From Microcaldota archaeon (lineage in GTDB: Archaea; Micrarchaeota; Micrarchaeia; Anstonellales; J096), in the NCBI GenBank assembly GCA_015523325.1, contig WAKO01000001.1, positions 1-37,412 on the forward strand: a stretch of 37,412 nucleotides of DNA, written 5' to 3'. The notes beneath the pieces were generated by a model, which worked only from the letters and a program-made list of their open reading frames with translations, was not told the DNA's origin and ran no database searches. Shown piece by piece: positions 1 through 8,901 of this stretch. The stretch's first letter is position 1, and every line of letters starts with the position of its first letter. The position numbers were made by a program, and so were the translations under genes.

Positions 1-2
1 CT

Positions 3-476
3 TTGCATCAAAAAAAGTTTTTTATAGTTGGAATTGATCCTGGCTTAAACACAGCTGTGGTGTTACTTTCTTTGGATAAAAGGCTTGAGCACTATAAGGT
101 GGAGAGGAATATGGGGGAAAAAGCTGTTATCTCCTTTATTTCCTCCAAAGGAAATGCTTCTTTAATTTCTTGCGATGTTTTTCCCCCTCCAAAGTTTGTG
201 GTTAAGGTTTCTTCTCTTATGAATGTTCCTCTATTTTATCCAAAGAAGAGCCTTAAAAAGGAGCAAAAAGAAAGCATTGCAAAGGATTTGAAAAACCCTC
301 ACATTAGAGATGCTTATGCCGCTGCAATAAAGGCTTACAATTCTTTTGAGAATGTCTTTAGAAAAATAGATAAAAAGTATAAAGATAACGCTAACTTTTA
401 CAAACATAGCTATCTTATTGGAAAGAGGTTGCATGACCTCTCAAGAGTTAGGAGGGGAAAAAAACTCTCTAAATAA
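3..476 (+). CDS. DUF460-like predicted RNase H-fold (resolvase-like) protein, possibly truncated by the window edge
   Basis: N-terminal VGIDPGLNTAVVLLSLD and C-terminal NPHIRDAYAAAIKAY, typical of the archaeal DUF460/RNase H-like fold; TTG start at the window edge. Confidence 0.65.
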   Translation: MHQKKFFIVGIDPGLNTAVVLLSLDKRLEHYKVERNMGEKAVISFISSKGNASLISCDVFPPPKFVVKVSSLMNVPLFYPKKSLKKEQKESIAKDLKNPHIRDAYAAAIKAYNSFENVFRKIDKKYKDNANFYKHSYLIGKRLHDLSRVRRGKKLSK

Positions 477-537
477 CCTTGTTGGCATCTTTGTTAGCTT
501 AGTTAGCATAGTGTTGGGTTTAGCTTTAAAAAAATAA
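433..537 (+). CDS. Candidate 34-aa single-TM microprotein overlapping the 3' end of the upstream gene
   Basis: ATG ACC TCT CAA ... AAA AAA TAA translates to MTSQELGGEKNSLNNLVGIFVSLVSIVLGLALKK; purine-rich GGAAAGAGG just upstream; hydrophobic segment followed by KK; below the ORF-track length cut-off. Confidence 0.45.
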   Translation: MTSQELGGEKNSLNNLVGIFVSLVSIVLGLALKK

Positions 538-555
538 TCTAACTTTTTTTATAGG

Positions 556-1086
556 ATGTATGCAGAAAGTGTTCTTGTTCCAGAATCCCGTATAGCTGTT
601 CTTATTGGAAGGAATGGAAAAACTAGGAAGGAGATTGAAGAAAAAACTTCTGCAAAGCTAAGGATAAGTAAAACAGGAGAAGTTACTATAAGTGGAGAAG
701 GAGAGAGCGTTTTTTTAGCTAAGGATATAGTAAAAGCGATAGCTAGAGGCTTTAACCCAAGGGTAGCGTTTAAGCTTTTAGACCCAAATTATTCTTTGGA
801 GATAATAGATTTGCATGATTTTTATAACACAAAAAATTCTATAATTAGGATAAAAGGAAGGGTTATTGGAGAAAAAGGGAGGATTAGGGAACTTATAGAG
901 AGCTCAACTGATTCTTATATTAGTGTTTTTGGAGATACTATAGCCATAATAGCCCCTTATTACACAATGCCATATGCAAAAGAGTCAGTTTTAAAATTAA
1001 TTAGAGGATCAAAACACTCTAGCCTAGAGAGGTTTCTCTCAACAGTTAGGGAAAGGATTTTTTATGAGAAATTGAGAGGAAAATAA
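556..1086 (+). CDS. KH-domain RNA-binding protein, archaeal Dim2/Pno1/Krr1-like
   Basis: Two KH-like units: VPESRIAVLIGRNGKTRKEIEEKTSAKLRIS and IRIKGRVIGEKGRIRELIESSTDSYISV. Confidence 0.85.
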   Translation: MYAESVLVPESRIAVLIGRNGKTRKEIEEKTSAKLRISKTGEVTISGEGESVFLAKDIVKAIARGFNPRVAFKLLDPNYSLEIIDLHDFYNTKNSIIRIKGRVIGEKGRIRELIESSTDSYISVFGDTIAIIAPYYTMPYAKESVLKLIRGSKHSSLERFLSTVRERIFYEKLRGK

Positions 1087-1219
1087 TTGTTTCTTTTAAT
1101 TAGTTTTAATTAGGTTTAAGTCGTTATTTTTATTAAGTTTAAGGTATTAATAACTTTAAGAATGGCTTTAAATTAACAGCTGGCTCTAAAAGTTGTTTAA
1201 TGTTTAGGGAAGTGAAACT

Positions 1220-2056
1220 ATGAAAATAAGATTTAAAATAAATTTTTTCTTTGCTTTTGTGCTCTTATTAATTTTTGGAGCTTCTTTCTCTTCATCTGAT
1301 GTTGTTGATGTTGGAGTTATTGAATCTAAGTTTATAGCTAATGGAGAAGAGATTTATTTGGGGAAGGTTGCAAGAGGGCAGGCTTTTACAATAACTATAT
1401 CTCCTTTTGTTGAAGAAGGAGGAAGGTTTGGAAGAGGGGGGAGGTATGATATTGCTTATGCTAAAAACCTTCCTGAAGGTTGGGAGAGTAAAGAATCCTC
1501 TCTTTATGGAAATCCTCTTGAGGTTTTGGTTGTTGTTCCTAATGATGCAGAATATGGAGAGTACTCTTTTATTATATTTTTAGAGGATGAGAACAACTTT
1601 GAGGGGTTAGAGACAAAATGGTTTTTAGCAAAGGTGGAGGTTGTAGAGGATTCCTTTGATATGGAAGCCTCTCTTTTTTCAAAAGAAGTTGGTGTTGGAA
1701 ATCCAGTTAATTTAAAGGTTGAGGTTGAGAATAAGGTTGATTTTGGAAACACTTATTATGTTTCTATCTCCTCCCTAAATTATTTTGAGAGAAGGGTTTT
1801 TTATGTTCCTCCAAAAAGTAAAGAAGAGTTTGTTTTTTCCCTCTCATTTCCTAAGGAGGGGGTTTATGAAATAAAAGTTAGTGCAGGAGAAAAAAATAAT
1901 GTGGAGAGAGGAATAGAGAAAATTTTATATGTAGAGGTTAGGGAATCCCTTCTTAGTGAGTACAAAAGCATTGGAGAGGGAATTATGCTGGTTCCTATCT
2001 CTCAAGCCCTAGCCTATTACATCTCTTATTTGATAAGCTTAGCTTTTCCGAGCTAA
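1220..2056 (+). CDS. Exported protein with signal peptide and Ig-like/NEW3-like beta domains
   Basis: Signal peptide FFFAFVLLLIFGASFSSS; beta-rich NPVNLKVEVENKV...YEIKVSAGEKN; C-terminal hydrophobic segment. Confidence 0.6.
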   Translation: MKIRFKINFFFAFVLLLIFGASFSSSDVVDVGVIESKFIANGEEIYLGKVARGQAFTITISPFVEEGGRFGRGGRYDIAYAKNLPEGWESKESSLYGNPLEVLVVVPNDAEYGEYSFIIFLEDENNFEGLETKWFLAKVEVVEDSFDMEASLFSKEVGVGNPVNLKVEVENKVDFGNTYYVSISSLNYFERRVFYVPPKSKEEFVFSLSFPKEGVYEIKVSAGEKNNVERGIEKILYVEVRESLLSEYKSIGEGIMLVPISQALAYYISYLISLAFPS

Positions 2057-2059
2057 CCC

Positions 2060-2089
2060 AAGCTAGCTAGAGCTAGCTTAGGCTAGCCT
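2060..2089. repeat. 10-bp-phased GCTAGC palindrome array in a convergent intergenic region
   Basis: GCTAGC at 2062, 2072 and 2082 with degenerate GCTAAC at 2052; contains AAGCTAGCT-AG-AGCTAGCTT and AGGCTAGCCT. Confidence 0.85.
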
Positions 2090-2100
2090 TTCTCTATTCT

Positions 2101-2601
2101 CTATTTACCAATAACTTTAATTTCAACTCTGTTTCCTTTCTCTAACCTAAGTTTTTTGTTTAATTCCTTAAAATACTCTTCAGGTATTTCAATAAAAGCC
2201 TCTCCATTAACCACATAATTTTTACAATTCTCTTTGCAGGGCTCCATTCTTATTATCTCTTTTATTTTTCCTTCTTCCACTACAACCCCGTATATTACAA
2301 AATTAACATTTTTCATCCAAAAAGCTGTTGTTCCATTAATCCAAAACAACATTCCTTTTTTTGGTTGCTCTTTTTTAAACATAAACCCAAGAGCTCTTTG
2401 TAGAGGTGTTTCTGCAACATATGCCTCCATAATTATAGAGTTTTTTTGGTTTGAAATGATTATCTCTGCTTTCCTATAGTTTTCAAACCCTTGCTTTACC
2501 CTAAAAACATCAAAGAGTAAGTATATAGCTATTCCTATTCCTACCACTATAATTAGGATATTCAAAAGGTTTAGCAGCCCCTCTTTTTCCAATCCAATCA
2601 T
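2101..2601 (-). CDS. DUF192 family protein with N-terminal TM anchor
   Basis: PLQRALGFMFKKEQPKKGMLFWINGTTAFWMKNVNFVIYGVVVEEGKI matches the DUF192 pattern. Confidence 0.85.
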   Translation of the reverse strand: MIGLEKEGLLNLLNILIIVVGIGIAIYLLFDVFRVKQGFENYRKAEIIISNQKNSIIMEAYVAETPLQRALGFMFKKEQPKKGMLFWINGTTAFWMKNVNFVIYGVVVEEGKIKEIIRMEPCKENCKNYVVNGEAFIEIPEEYFKELNKKLRLEKGNRVEIKVIGK

Positions 2602-2614
2602 AATTATCCTCTTT

Positions 2615-3700
2615 TTATTTTTTAGTTCTTAAAAACGCTTCCTTTATTATCTCTTCATTTGCATCTGTTTTAAACCCATCTGGGGTGAAATGAGTTCTTG
2701 CAAAACCAAAACCTTTCCTTATAATTTTCTCAGAAATTTCTTTTAATGAAGGAGGGTTTATTTTTAGCTTTTTTGAAATATGGGGGATGGAATAAAAAAT
2801 CTTGTCCTTGAATCTCTCTTCATTCTCCTCCCACAAGCGCTCAAGGAGAATTATTTTTTTCTTTTCTATTCCCTTTAACTTCCCCTCTCTCTTTCCTTTT
2901 TTTAACCTTTCCAAAATTTTTTTAATAAGTCCTATTTCTGCTATGTTTTCTTTCCAGAGTGGTCCTATCTCTCCGCACTTTGAAAATTTTCCTCCTAATT
3001 CGCTTTCTTTCAAATAACTAATTTTTTCATAGTTTTTATGAGCGTTTTTCCCATCCTTTCTTAGCTCAACTATGCATTTGAATTGGTGGCGATAATAAAA
3101 GCTTATCAATGGTTTTATAACCAAATTCTCCTCGCTAGCTTCTGTTGCTATTTTTTTCAACAAAATCCTAATCCCTGTTTCATGGCAAAAGTAGTTGTTT
3201 TTTTGATAGCTTTGATAAAATTTTAGACAAGCTCTTCTCTCCACTCCACATAAGACTTGTAAATCAGTGTTTGTTACTGAAAGCCAGGAAAGCTTGTTTT
3301 CTGCCAATTTTTTTAGAGCTGGCTTCAAATACTCAACACTACTTCCAAAAGGGTCTAGCTCAATAAAATTGTAGTTTTCTTTTGTATTGCAAATGAATTC
3401 ATTAAACTCTTTTCTTATTATTTTACCCTTAATCTTGTGTTTTTTTAGGTTTTCCTCTATGTTTTTTACAGCTTTTTCACTGTAATCTAGGAAATCAACC
3501 CTTATGTTGGGAGAGGATTTTTTATAAAGCACTCCTCTAATCCCTGAAGCAGAAAAAGCATCCAAAACTTTTAGTTCGTGTTTTTTTGAGAGCTCTCTAA
3601 GTACTTCTAGGCTTATAGCCCTACTCAGCCTCATTTCTGGGTTGTAGAAAACCCCTTCATTTATTATAAACTCAAGCCCCTCCTCAACAACCTTTTGCAT
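2615..3700 (-). CDS. trm1: tRNA (guanine26-N2)-dimethyltransferase Trm1
   Basis: VLDAFSASGIRGVLY, ELDPFGSSVEYLKPAL, VTNTDLQVLCG; C-terminal FGFARTHFTPDGFKTDA. Confidence 0.92.
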   Translation of the reverse strand: MQKVVEEGLEFIINEGVFYNPEMRLSRAISLEVLRELSKKHELKVLDAFSASGIRGVLYKKSSPNIRVDFLDYSEKAVKNIEENLKKHKIKGKIIRKEFNEFICNTKENYNFIELDPFGSSVEYLKPALKKLAENKLSWLSVTNTDLQVLCGVERRACLKFYQSYQKNNYFCHETGIRILLKKIATEASEENLVIKPLISFYYRHQFKCIVELRKDGKNAHKNYEKISYLKESELGGKFSKCGEIGPLWKENIAEIGLIKKILERLKKGKREGKLKGIEKKKIILLERLWEENEERFKDKIFYSIPHISKKLKINPPSLKEISEKIIRKGFGFARTHFTPDGFKTDANEEIIKEAFLRTKK

Positions 3701-3741
3701 ATTATCCCATAAAACTTTTAACTTTCAATGTTTTAAGTTTT

Positions 3742-4785
3742 TTGATGGAGGAAGCAATACTTTTGAGAGACATGGCAAATTACTTGTCATTTAATGAGAT
3801 GGATAAGGAAGCCTCCTTTTTATACGAAAAAGCTTTCTATTTATCAAATGATGTTGGGAGCTTTTATAATGTTGTCTTAGCTTATATTAAGCTTTCCACA
3901 AAAGTGAAGGAAAAAAGAGATAGGTATTTGAAAAAAGCAAAAAAGCTTTTGGATGGATTCCCTCTCTCCTCTGAAAGGATTGATAGACTTAGGGCAATTG
4001 TTTATTCTTTGCTTGGAAAAGAGGAAAAGGCATATGAGTTTTCTAAAAGAATAAGGAATGTTTTTTCTTTTAGTAATGAAGACCACTGCTTAAAATACTT
4101 GGAACTTGAGGAACTAAAGAAAATATTTTTGTTAGTTGAGGGAGTAGAGCTTGGAGAAAGGCTTAATTATCTTAAATCTTTTTTTGGAGAGTTTGAGGAT
4201 AGGATGGTAAAAGCAAGAGAGTTGAAGAGGATTTATAGCAGGGTTGTGAACCAAGAGGGTTTTGATTTTCTTTTGTCAAAAACAGCAAAACTTCAAGCAG
4301 TTGCATTTTTTTACATTCATTCCCTCTCAAAGGAGAGCATTTCCATTCTAAAGAAGCATTCGCTTTACTTTCTAATTAACACAGAAAATTTACCTTCTTT
4401 AACCGCATTTGTTTTAGATAATATTGGAGGAGTTTCAATAAAGAAGAGTGGTATTCCAAACTTTATAAAGAGCTTATTACTAAAAATAAAGAAACTTAAT
4501 GATTTCCTTTCTGAGTTGGAAGGGGACGTTTTGGATGTTTTGATAAAGGTTAAGGAGTTTTTGGAAAAAGAACAAATTCCTGTTGAGTTTGAAGAAAGGG
4601 AGAGGATTTATAGGGATGATGTGAGGAAGATAATAAAGAGTTCCCTAAAGCATTTAGTCCATAAGCTTTACCAAAGAGCTATTTCCTATTATTCTGAAAG
4701 AGAAGCAAATAAACTTTTAGAGAGTGTTGTAGATGGTTTATTTTTAAGCAAAAAAGAGAAGGAAGAGTTCATTAGCTCTTTTTAA
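3742..4785 (+). CDS. Helical-repeat (TPR-like) protein of unknown function
   Basis: N-terminal ANYLSFNEMDKEASFLYEKAFYLSNDVGSFYNVVLAYIKL resembles TPR units; remainder alpha-helical. Confidence 0.45.
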   Translation: MMEEAILLRDMANYLSFNEMDKEASFLYEKAFYLSNDVGSFYNVVLAYIKLSTKVKEKRDRYLKKAKKLLDGFPLSSERIDRLRAIVYSLLGKEEKAYEFSKRIRNVFSFSNEDHCLKYLELEELKKIFLLVEGVELGERLNYLKSFFGEFEDRMVKARELKRIYSRVVNQEGFDFLLSKTAKLQAVAFFYIHSLSKESISILKKHSLYFLINTENLPSLTAFVLDNIGGVSIKKSGIPNFIKSLLLKIKKLNDFLSELEGDVLDVLIKVKEFLEKEQIPVEFEERERIYRDDVRKIIKSSLKHLVHKLYQRAISYYSEREANKLLESVVDGLFLSKKEKEEFISSF

Positions 4786-4801
4786 AATTTTTAGGCTAAT
4801 G

Positions 4802-4810
4802 TTTATAAAT
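4802..4810 (+). promoter_or_regulatory. Putative archaeal TATA box for the 1334-aa ORF
   Basis: TTTATAAAT ending 22 nt before the ATG at 4832; fits a leaderless transcript. Confidence 0.5.
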
Positions 4811-4831
4811 TGTGGTTGGGTTCTTTAAATC

Positions 4832-7800
4832 ATGGAGGGGCCTTCTTATAAAGAATTTTTTGAATTTACTGGTTTAGAAAGGACAGAGGAATTAATTAAT
4901 TATTTGAACAATGAAATTGAGCTAGTTCTCCCAGAAGTATCTCAGAATAGGATTGTAAAAATAAAGGTTGGAGATTATATTGTTGGTATGATAAAGGATT
5001 TGAAAAAATCTGGTTTAGAGGGAACAGAATTTTCAAATCAATTTAAAGAAATAATTTCTTCTCCTCAAGAAATAGAAAACATACAAGAGTTCTCAGCTTT
5101 GTTTTATGTCACTTTACCTCTAGCTAGAGAAGGAGTTAATGTAAATCTTTATAATTTGGCTAAAAATTTTTCTCCTAAAAGGAGGTTTCTCTCCTTAATT
5201 GAAAGACATGGGGAGAATGAGAGATTAATTTCCTTTTTAAAGCAGAATTTTGGTTTAACAGAAAGAGATGGAGTTTTTGATATTGAGGAAGGTTATGATT
5301 TTGCTTTTCTTTATTCATTAATGAATGCCTCTTTTTCTACAATTGTTTTGAGAGAGGAAGGGAGAGAATTAAATTTTGAAGAAGAGCTAGAGCGTTCATT
5401 TGATTATTACACAACCCTTCATTTAGTAAATCTTTCTTTAAAAGCAAGCCCTCTTTCTTCAGTTGAGAGAAAAAATACAGAGTATTTGTTTAAAAGCACT
5501 AATGAAATAGCTCTTTCCTCTGGAATGGTTGAAGAGCTTGTTAGGCTAAACCTTCATTTTTCTAATGCTGTTTTAGGAGGAAATCCGAATGAAATAAGAG
5601 AGTGGTTTAATTCAGCAGTTGATTTGATTTCCTCAAGGAGGTTGCCTTCTTCAATGCAAAACAACCAAACAGCAAAGTTAGTTTCTCTTTATGTTCCAAA
5701 TGAGGTTTTTGAGATTGGGGCTTTTGAAAGGGTTATGGGGGCTGTTGAGGAGGTTGAAAACCTCCTTAAAGAAAGAGTTGGAAATATTGAAGCCCAAAGA
5801 GGTTTTCTGGATAATTTACTCTTAGGAAATCCTGAAGTTTCTAAATTAGTTGTTCAAACTCTATTCCCAAATTATGCAGAGTTTGGCTATTCAGAGCTTG
5901 AAGCCTCATATTTTGTTTCTTCTCTTATAATGAATTACTCTTTAAATAAGGCTATTTCTCCGTCCTTCTCAAATTTAAGCTTTGGAGAGTTTGCTAATGA
6001 TTTTTTCTCTTCCCTTCCTCCTAAGCAAGAGCTCTTTGAAAATGTAAGCAAGGATTTGCAAATTAATAAAGATGAAATAACTTCAGAAGTTTCCTTAACT
6101 TATATCTTTTCCTCTTATTTAGGACAACCTAAATTTAGAACTTATACTCTAACCTTAGAGGTTGGAGAAGATCAATACAATAGAATGCTTCAAAATTATG
6201 AGAACTTTGAGTATAAGGATTTAGTAAGCCTATCTTATGAGGATGGAAAGGCTAGGATAACCTTTAACCACTCCTCAATTCCAAATTCTCTTTCTCCAGC
6301 TCAATTTGCTTATTATACAGCATACTTTCTCTATAAGGGAGAGAAACCCTCCAAACTCATTGATTTTGAAGGAGAGCTAAACTTTACTCAAACCATCTCA
6401 ACCTCTATTCCAATCTATTCCTTTAAAGGAAGAAAAAACTTCTCTTTGGAGCAGGCATACTTTTATTCTTCTCTTTCTTCAAAAGTTTTTAAGGAGGTTG
6501 AAGTAACTGTTGGAGGAGAAGTACTCACCTTCAACAATTCCCGCCTTTCTACAGCTTTAGGAGTTGCACATAGCTACTTCACTTTCAGAAAACTACCTTT
6601 ACTAGAAGAAAATGGGGTAGTTTATGTTCCTGGTTTGAAGATGGTTGAGGCTTATAAGCCAAAACAAAATGTGCAAAATGTAATGTATAATGAATTGGGA
6701 AGAACTCTTCTTTTCCTCTATACTGGTATTGAAGTAAACCCTGAAGTTGTTAAAGAGCCTAACAAGGAAGGAGAGATATTATTTTCTACCTATGATTTTG
6801 TTAGGAGTAACCTAAACCATGAGGTTCTTGAGCAACAACTCCCTAAAAATAAATTAGTTGAAGAGGCTTATGAGTTTTCACAAAAATACTTGTATTTGAT
6901 AGAAGCAAGGTTGAGAGAAGATAAGGATTTTTCCTCTCTTTCACAACAGCAATGGGCAGAATTGAGAAAAGACCTTCTCCTCCAATTAGTCTCCTTTAGG
7001 TTAGCTAGCAATGTTTATGAGTTTGGATTAACCCAACCTTTGGCAAATTATAGGGATGAGAATGATTTTGAAGGTTTCCTAAACCAACTTAGTCAATTAA
7101 CCTCTCCTAAAGAGGTTTTGTTTACTGAGAATGGAAGTATTGTAGTGGATGGAAATGAAAGAACATTAAGAATTGGAACCTATAGGACCCCTATAAATAA
7201 TTTTAGAGAGGGGAAATACGTTATTTGGGAAGTTTCTCCAGAGGGGAGGAGAATAATTAGGAAAGGAAATCAAGGAGAGGCTAGAGTAACTTTAGGAGAA
7301 GATTCTTATATGATAATTTCTTATCATGATGATTTAGAAAAAGGGGAAGAAGAGCTTTGGAGAGAAGCAACAGAGCAGAACAATGAATATGTTTATGCAG
7401 GAGATTGGCTTAGAGTTATTTATTCTGGCCATTTACTCAGCAAACATCAACTTTATGAGATAGGAACTACTTCTGCCCTTTACATTGATAATATTAATTT
7501 AAAGGATGAAATAGGAGAAAGGGTTAGAGGAGATTTATTCTACCAAACCCCTATTCTCTCAACTCCTTACTTATGGCTTCCTCAAGAAAAAGAAGAGGTT
7601 GTTCAAAGAGTTTCTCTTCCTTATTCACCTCCTTTCCCACAATTAGTGTTTGTTGGAGAGCTCCCTCCAAGTATTTCTTCATTAGATGTGCAAGGAAGTG
7701 TATCTCCATACAATGTTGAAAATGCTGCCAGAGGGATAGAAGAGCTTCTTGGAATTAATATTCCTCTTCAAGGAGAAAATGGAGATGAGATGGCGAGATC

Positions 7801-8836
7801 TCTTATAAAGTTTTTAATTGATAATGGTTATGCTTCAAAAATTGTAGAGAATAACCTCTCAAATGATAATGTTGGCTTAATTGTTGCAGATCCTAATAAT
7901 GAGGAATACAAAGGAATTTTGAACTTAATACCTCCTGAACAAAGGGATATGATAAAGGAAGGGGATAAATTAATAGTAATTAAAAGTAATGGTGTTTTGG
8001 TAGGAGCTATAAGGGTTAGAGAATTCCCAGATGTCCAGCTAGCAACAACATCTCTAACCTTTAATTTCCCAAATCTTTACAACATAAACGGAATAATAAG
8101 CTTTCATGGAGGAATTGGGGTTTCTGTTTTAACTGAAAGAGATGACAAAAACTTATTTAGGAAATTTATAGGAAGACCTTTAACCTCCTTGCATGGAGAG
8201 AAACTGCCTATAGAGAATTGGCTCTTTATTAGTCCTTATCTTTCTACCTCCTTAAATATTTCTGAAGTTTTAAGAAGAAAGGGGGTTGAACTTCCTTTAG
8301 AGGTTTCTTCTTTTGTTGGAATTACTCATCAAAACATACTTTCTGTTTTTAAAGGAGATAAAAGGCTTTCTAGAAGGTTTTTGTTTTTTGGAGGGTTTGG
8401 AGTTTCAAAAAGTATTTCAGGAGAGAAGTTTGGCTTTTCCTTTGACCTATCAAACTCCTTAAGAATAGATCCTAGAAGCCTTAAGAAGTCTCTAACAGCC
8501 TTAGAAAGCTTGCTAGGCTTGAGAGGTGTGTTGGGAGAATTAAACTTTAGATATAAGAGAGCAGTTGTTGGAATAGGAATTTCTGGAACCTCTTTAATTC
8601 CAATTAGCTTTTCTCTTGGTTATGATAAGGATAAGGATAACAAAATAGATTGGGGAATAAGGACAACTTCCATAGCTGGAGTTTATATTCCAAACCTTAT
8701 AATTAATGGAAAAGATGTGTTCTCTTGGGCTGTTACAGGGGTTAGAGAGTTCTTAGAGTTAGTTGGAATTATAAAGGAGAAGCCTGAAGTGGAAGCTCAA
8801 AAGCAAGAACAACAAAGAGCTGTTTTAAAGAGGTAG
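4832..8836 (+). CDS. Giant 1334-aa protein of unknown function, apparently Cys-free, with C-terminal beta-strand-rich region
   Basis: Long uninterrupted ORF with its own TATA-like element; no Cys seen in the translation; C-terminus has repeated alternating-hydrophobic strands. Confidence 0.85.
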   Translation: MEGPSYKEFFEFTGLERTEELINYLNNEIELVLPEVSQNRIVKIKVGDYIVGMIKDLKKSGLEGTEFSNQFKEIISSPQEIENIQEFSALFYVTLPLAREGVNVNLYNLAKNFSPKRRFLSLIERHGENERLISFLKQNFGLTERDGVFDIEEGYDFAFLYSLMNASFSTIVLREEGRELNFEEELERSFDYYTTLHLVNLSLKASPLSSVERKNTEYLFKSTNEIALSSGMVEELVRLNLHFSNAVLGGNPNEIREWFNSAVDLISSRRLPSSMQNNQTAKLVSLYVPNEVFEIGAFERVMGAVEEVENLLKERVGNIEAQRGFLDNLLLGNPEVSKLVVQTLFPNYAEFGYSELEASYFVSSLIMNYSLNKAISPSFSNLSFGEFANDFFSSLPPKQELFENVSKDLQINKDEITSEVSLTYIFSSYLGQPKFRTYTLTLEVGEDQYNRMLQNYENFEYKDLVSLSYEDGKARITFNHSSIPNSLSPAQFAYYTAYFLYKGEKPSKLIDFEGELNFTQTISTSIPIYSFKGRKNFSLEQAYFYSSLSSKVFKEVEVTVGGEVLTFNNSRLSTALGVAHSYFTFRKLPLLEENGVVYVPGLKMVEAYKPKQNVQNVMYNELGRTLLFLYTGIEVNPEVVKEPNKEGEILFSTYDFVRSNLNHEVLEQQLPKNKLVEEAYEFSQKYLYLIEARLREDKDFSSLSQQQWAELRKDLLLQLVSFRLASNVYEFGLTQPLANYRDENDFEGFLNQLSQLTSPKEVLFTENGSIVVDGNERTLRIGTYRTPINNFREGKYVIWEVSPEGRRIIRKGNQGEARVTLGEDSYMIISYHDDLEKGEEELWREATEQNNEYVYAGDWLRVIYSGHLLSKHQLYEIGTTSALYIDNINLKDEIGERVRGDLFYQTPILSTPYLWLPQEKEEVVQRVSLPYSPPFPQLVFVGELPPSISSLDVQGSVSPYNVENAARGIEELLGINIPLQGENGDEMARSLIKFLIDNGYASKIVENNLSNDNVGLIVADPNNEEYKGILNLIPPEQRDMIKEGDKLIVIKSNGVLVGAIRVREFPDVQLATTSLTFNFPNLYNINGIISFHGGIGVSVLTERDDKNLFRKFIGRPLTSLHGEKLPIENWLFISPYLSTSLNISEVLRRKGVELPLEVSSFVGITHQNILSVFKGDKRLSRRFLFFGGFGVSKSISGEKFGFSFDLSNSLRIDPRSLKKSLTALESLLGLRGVLGELNFRYKRAVVGIGISGTSLIPISFSLGYDKDKDNKIDWGIRTTSIAGVYIPNLIINGKDVFSWAVTGVREFLELVGIIKEKPEVEAQKQEQQRAVLKR

Positions 8837-8858
8837 AGGGCCTTTATTTGGGAGTTTG

Positions 8859-8866
8859 TATATAAA
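8859..8866 (+). promoter_or_regulatory. Putative TATA box for the 859-aa secreted protein
   Basis: TATATAAA about 35 nt upstream of the ATG at 8902. Confidence 0.45.
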
Positions 8867-8901
8867 TAAGGTTTTAAAAGGTTGAGTAAGTATAGAACAT
8901 A

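Noticed and set aside
231-434. 67-aa minus-strand ORF
   Set aside because: Antisense shadow inside the DUF460-like gene; no recognisable motif
1087-1219. Possible tRNA or small RNA in the intergenic region
   Set aside because: No cloverleaf, GTTC-like T-loop or GC-rich stems; repeated TTTAAG motifs are better explained as promoter/AT-rich sequence
1504-1752. 82-aa minus-strand ORF
   Set aside because: Antisense to the exported protein; low-complexity Ser/Thr composition typical of shadow ORFs
2802-3017. 71-aa plus-strand ORF
   Set aside because: Antisense to trm1, which has clear family motifs
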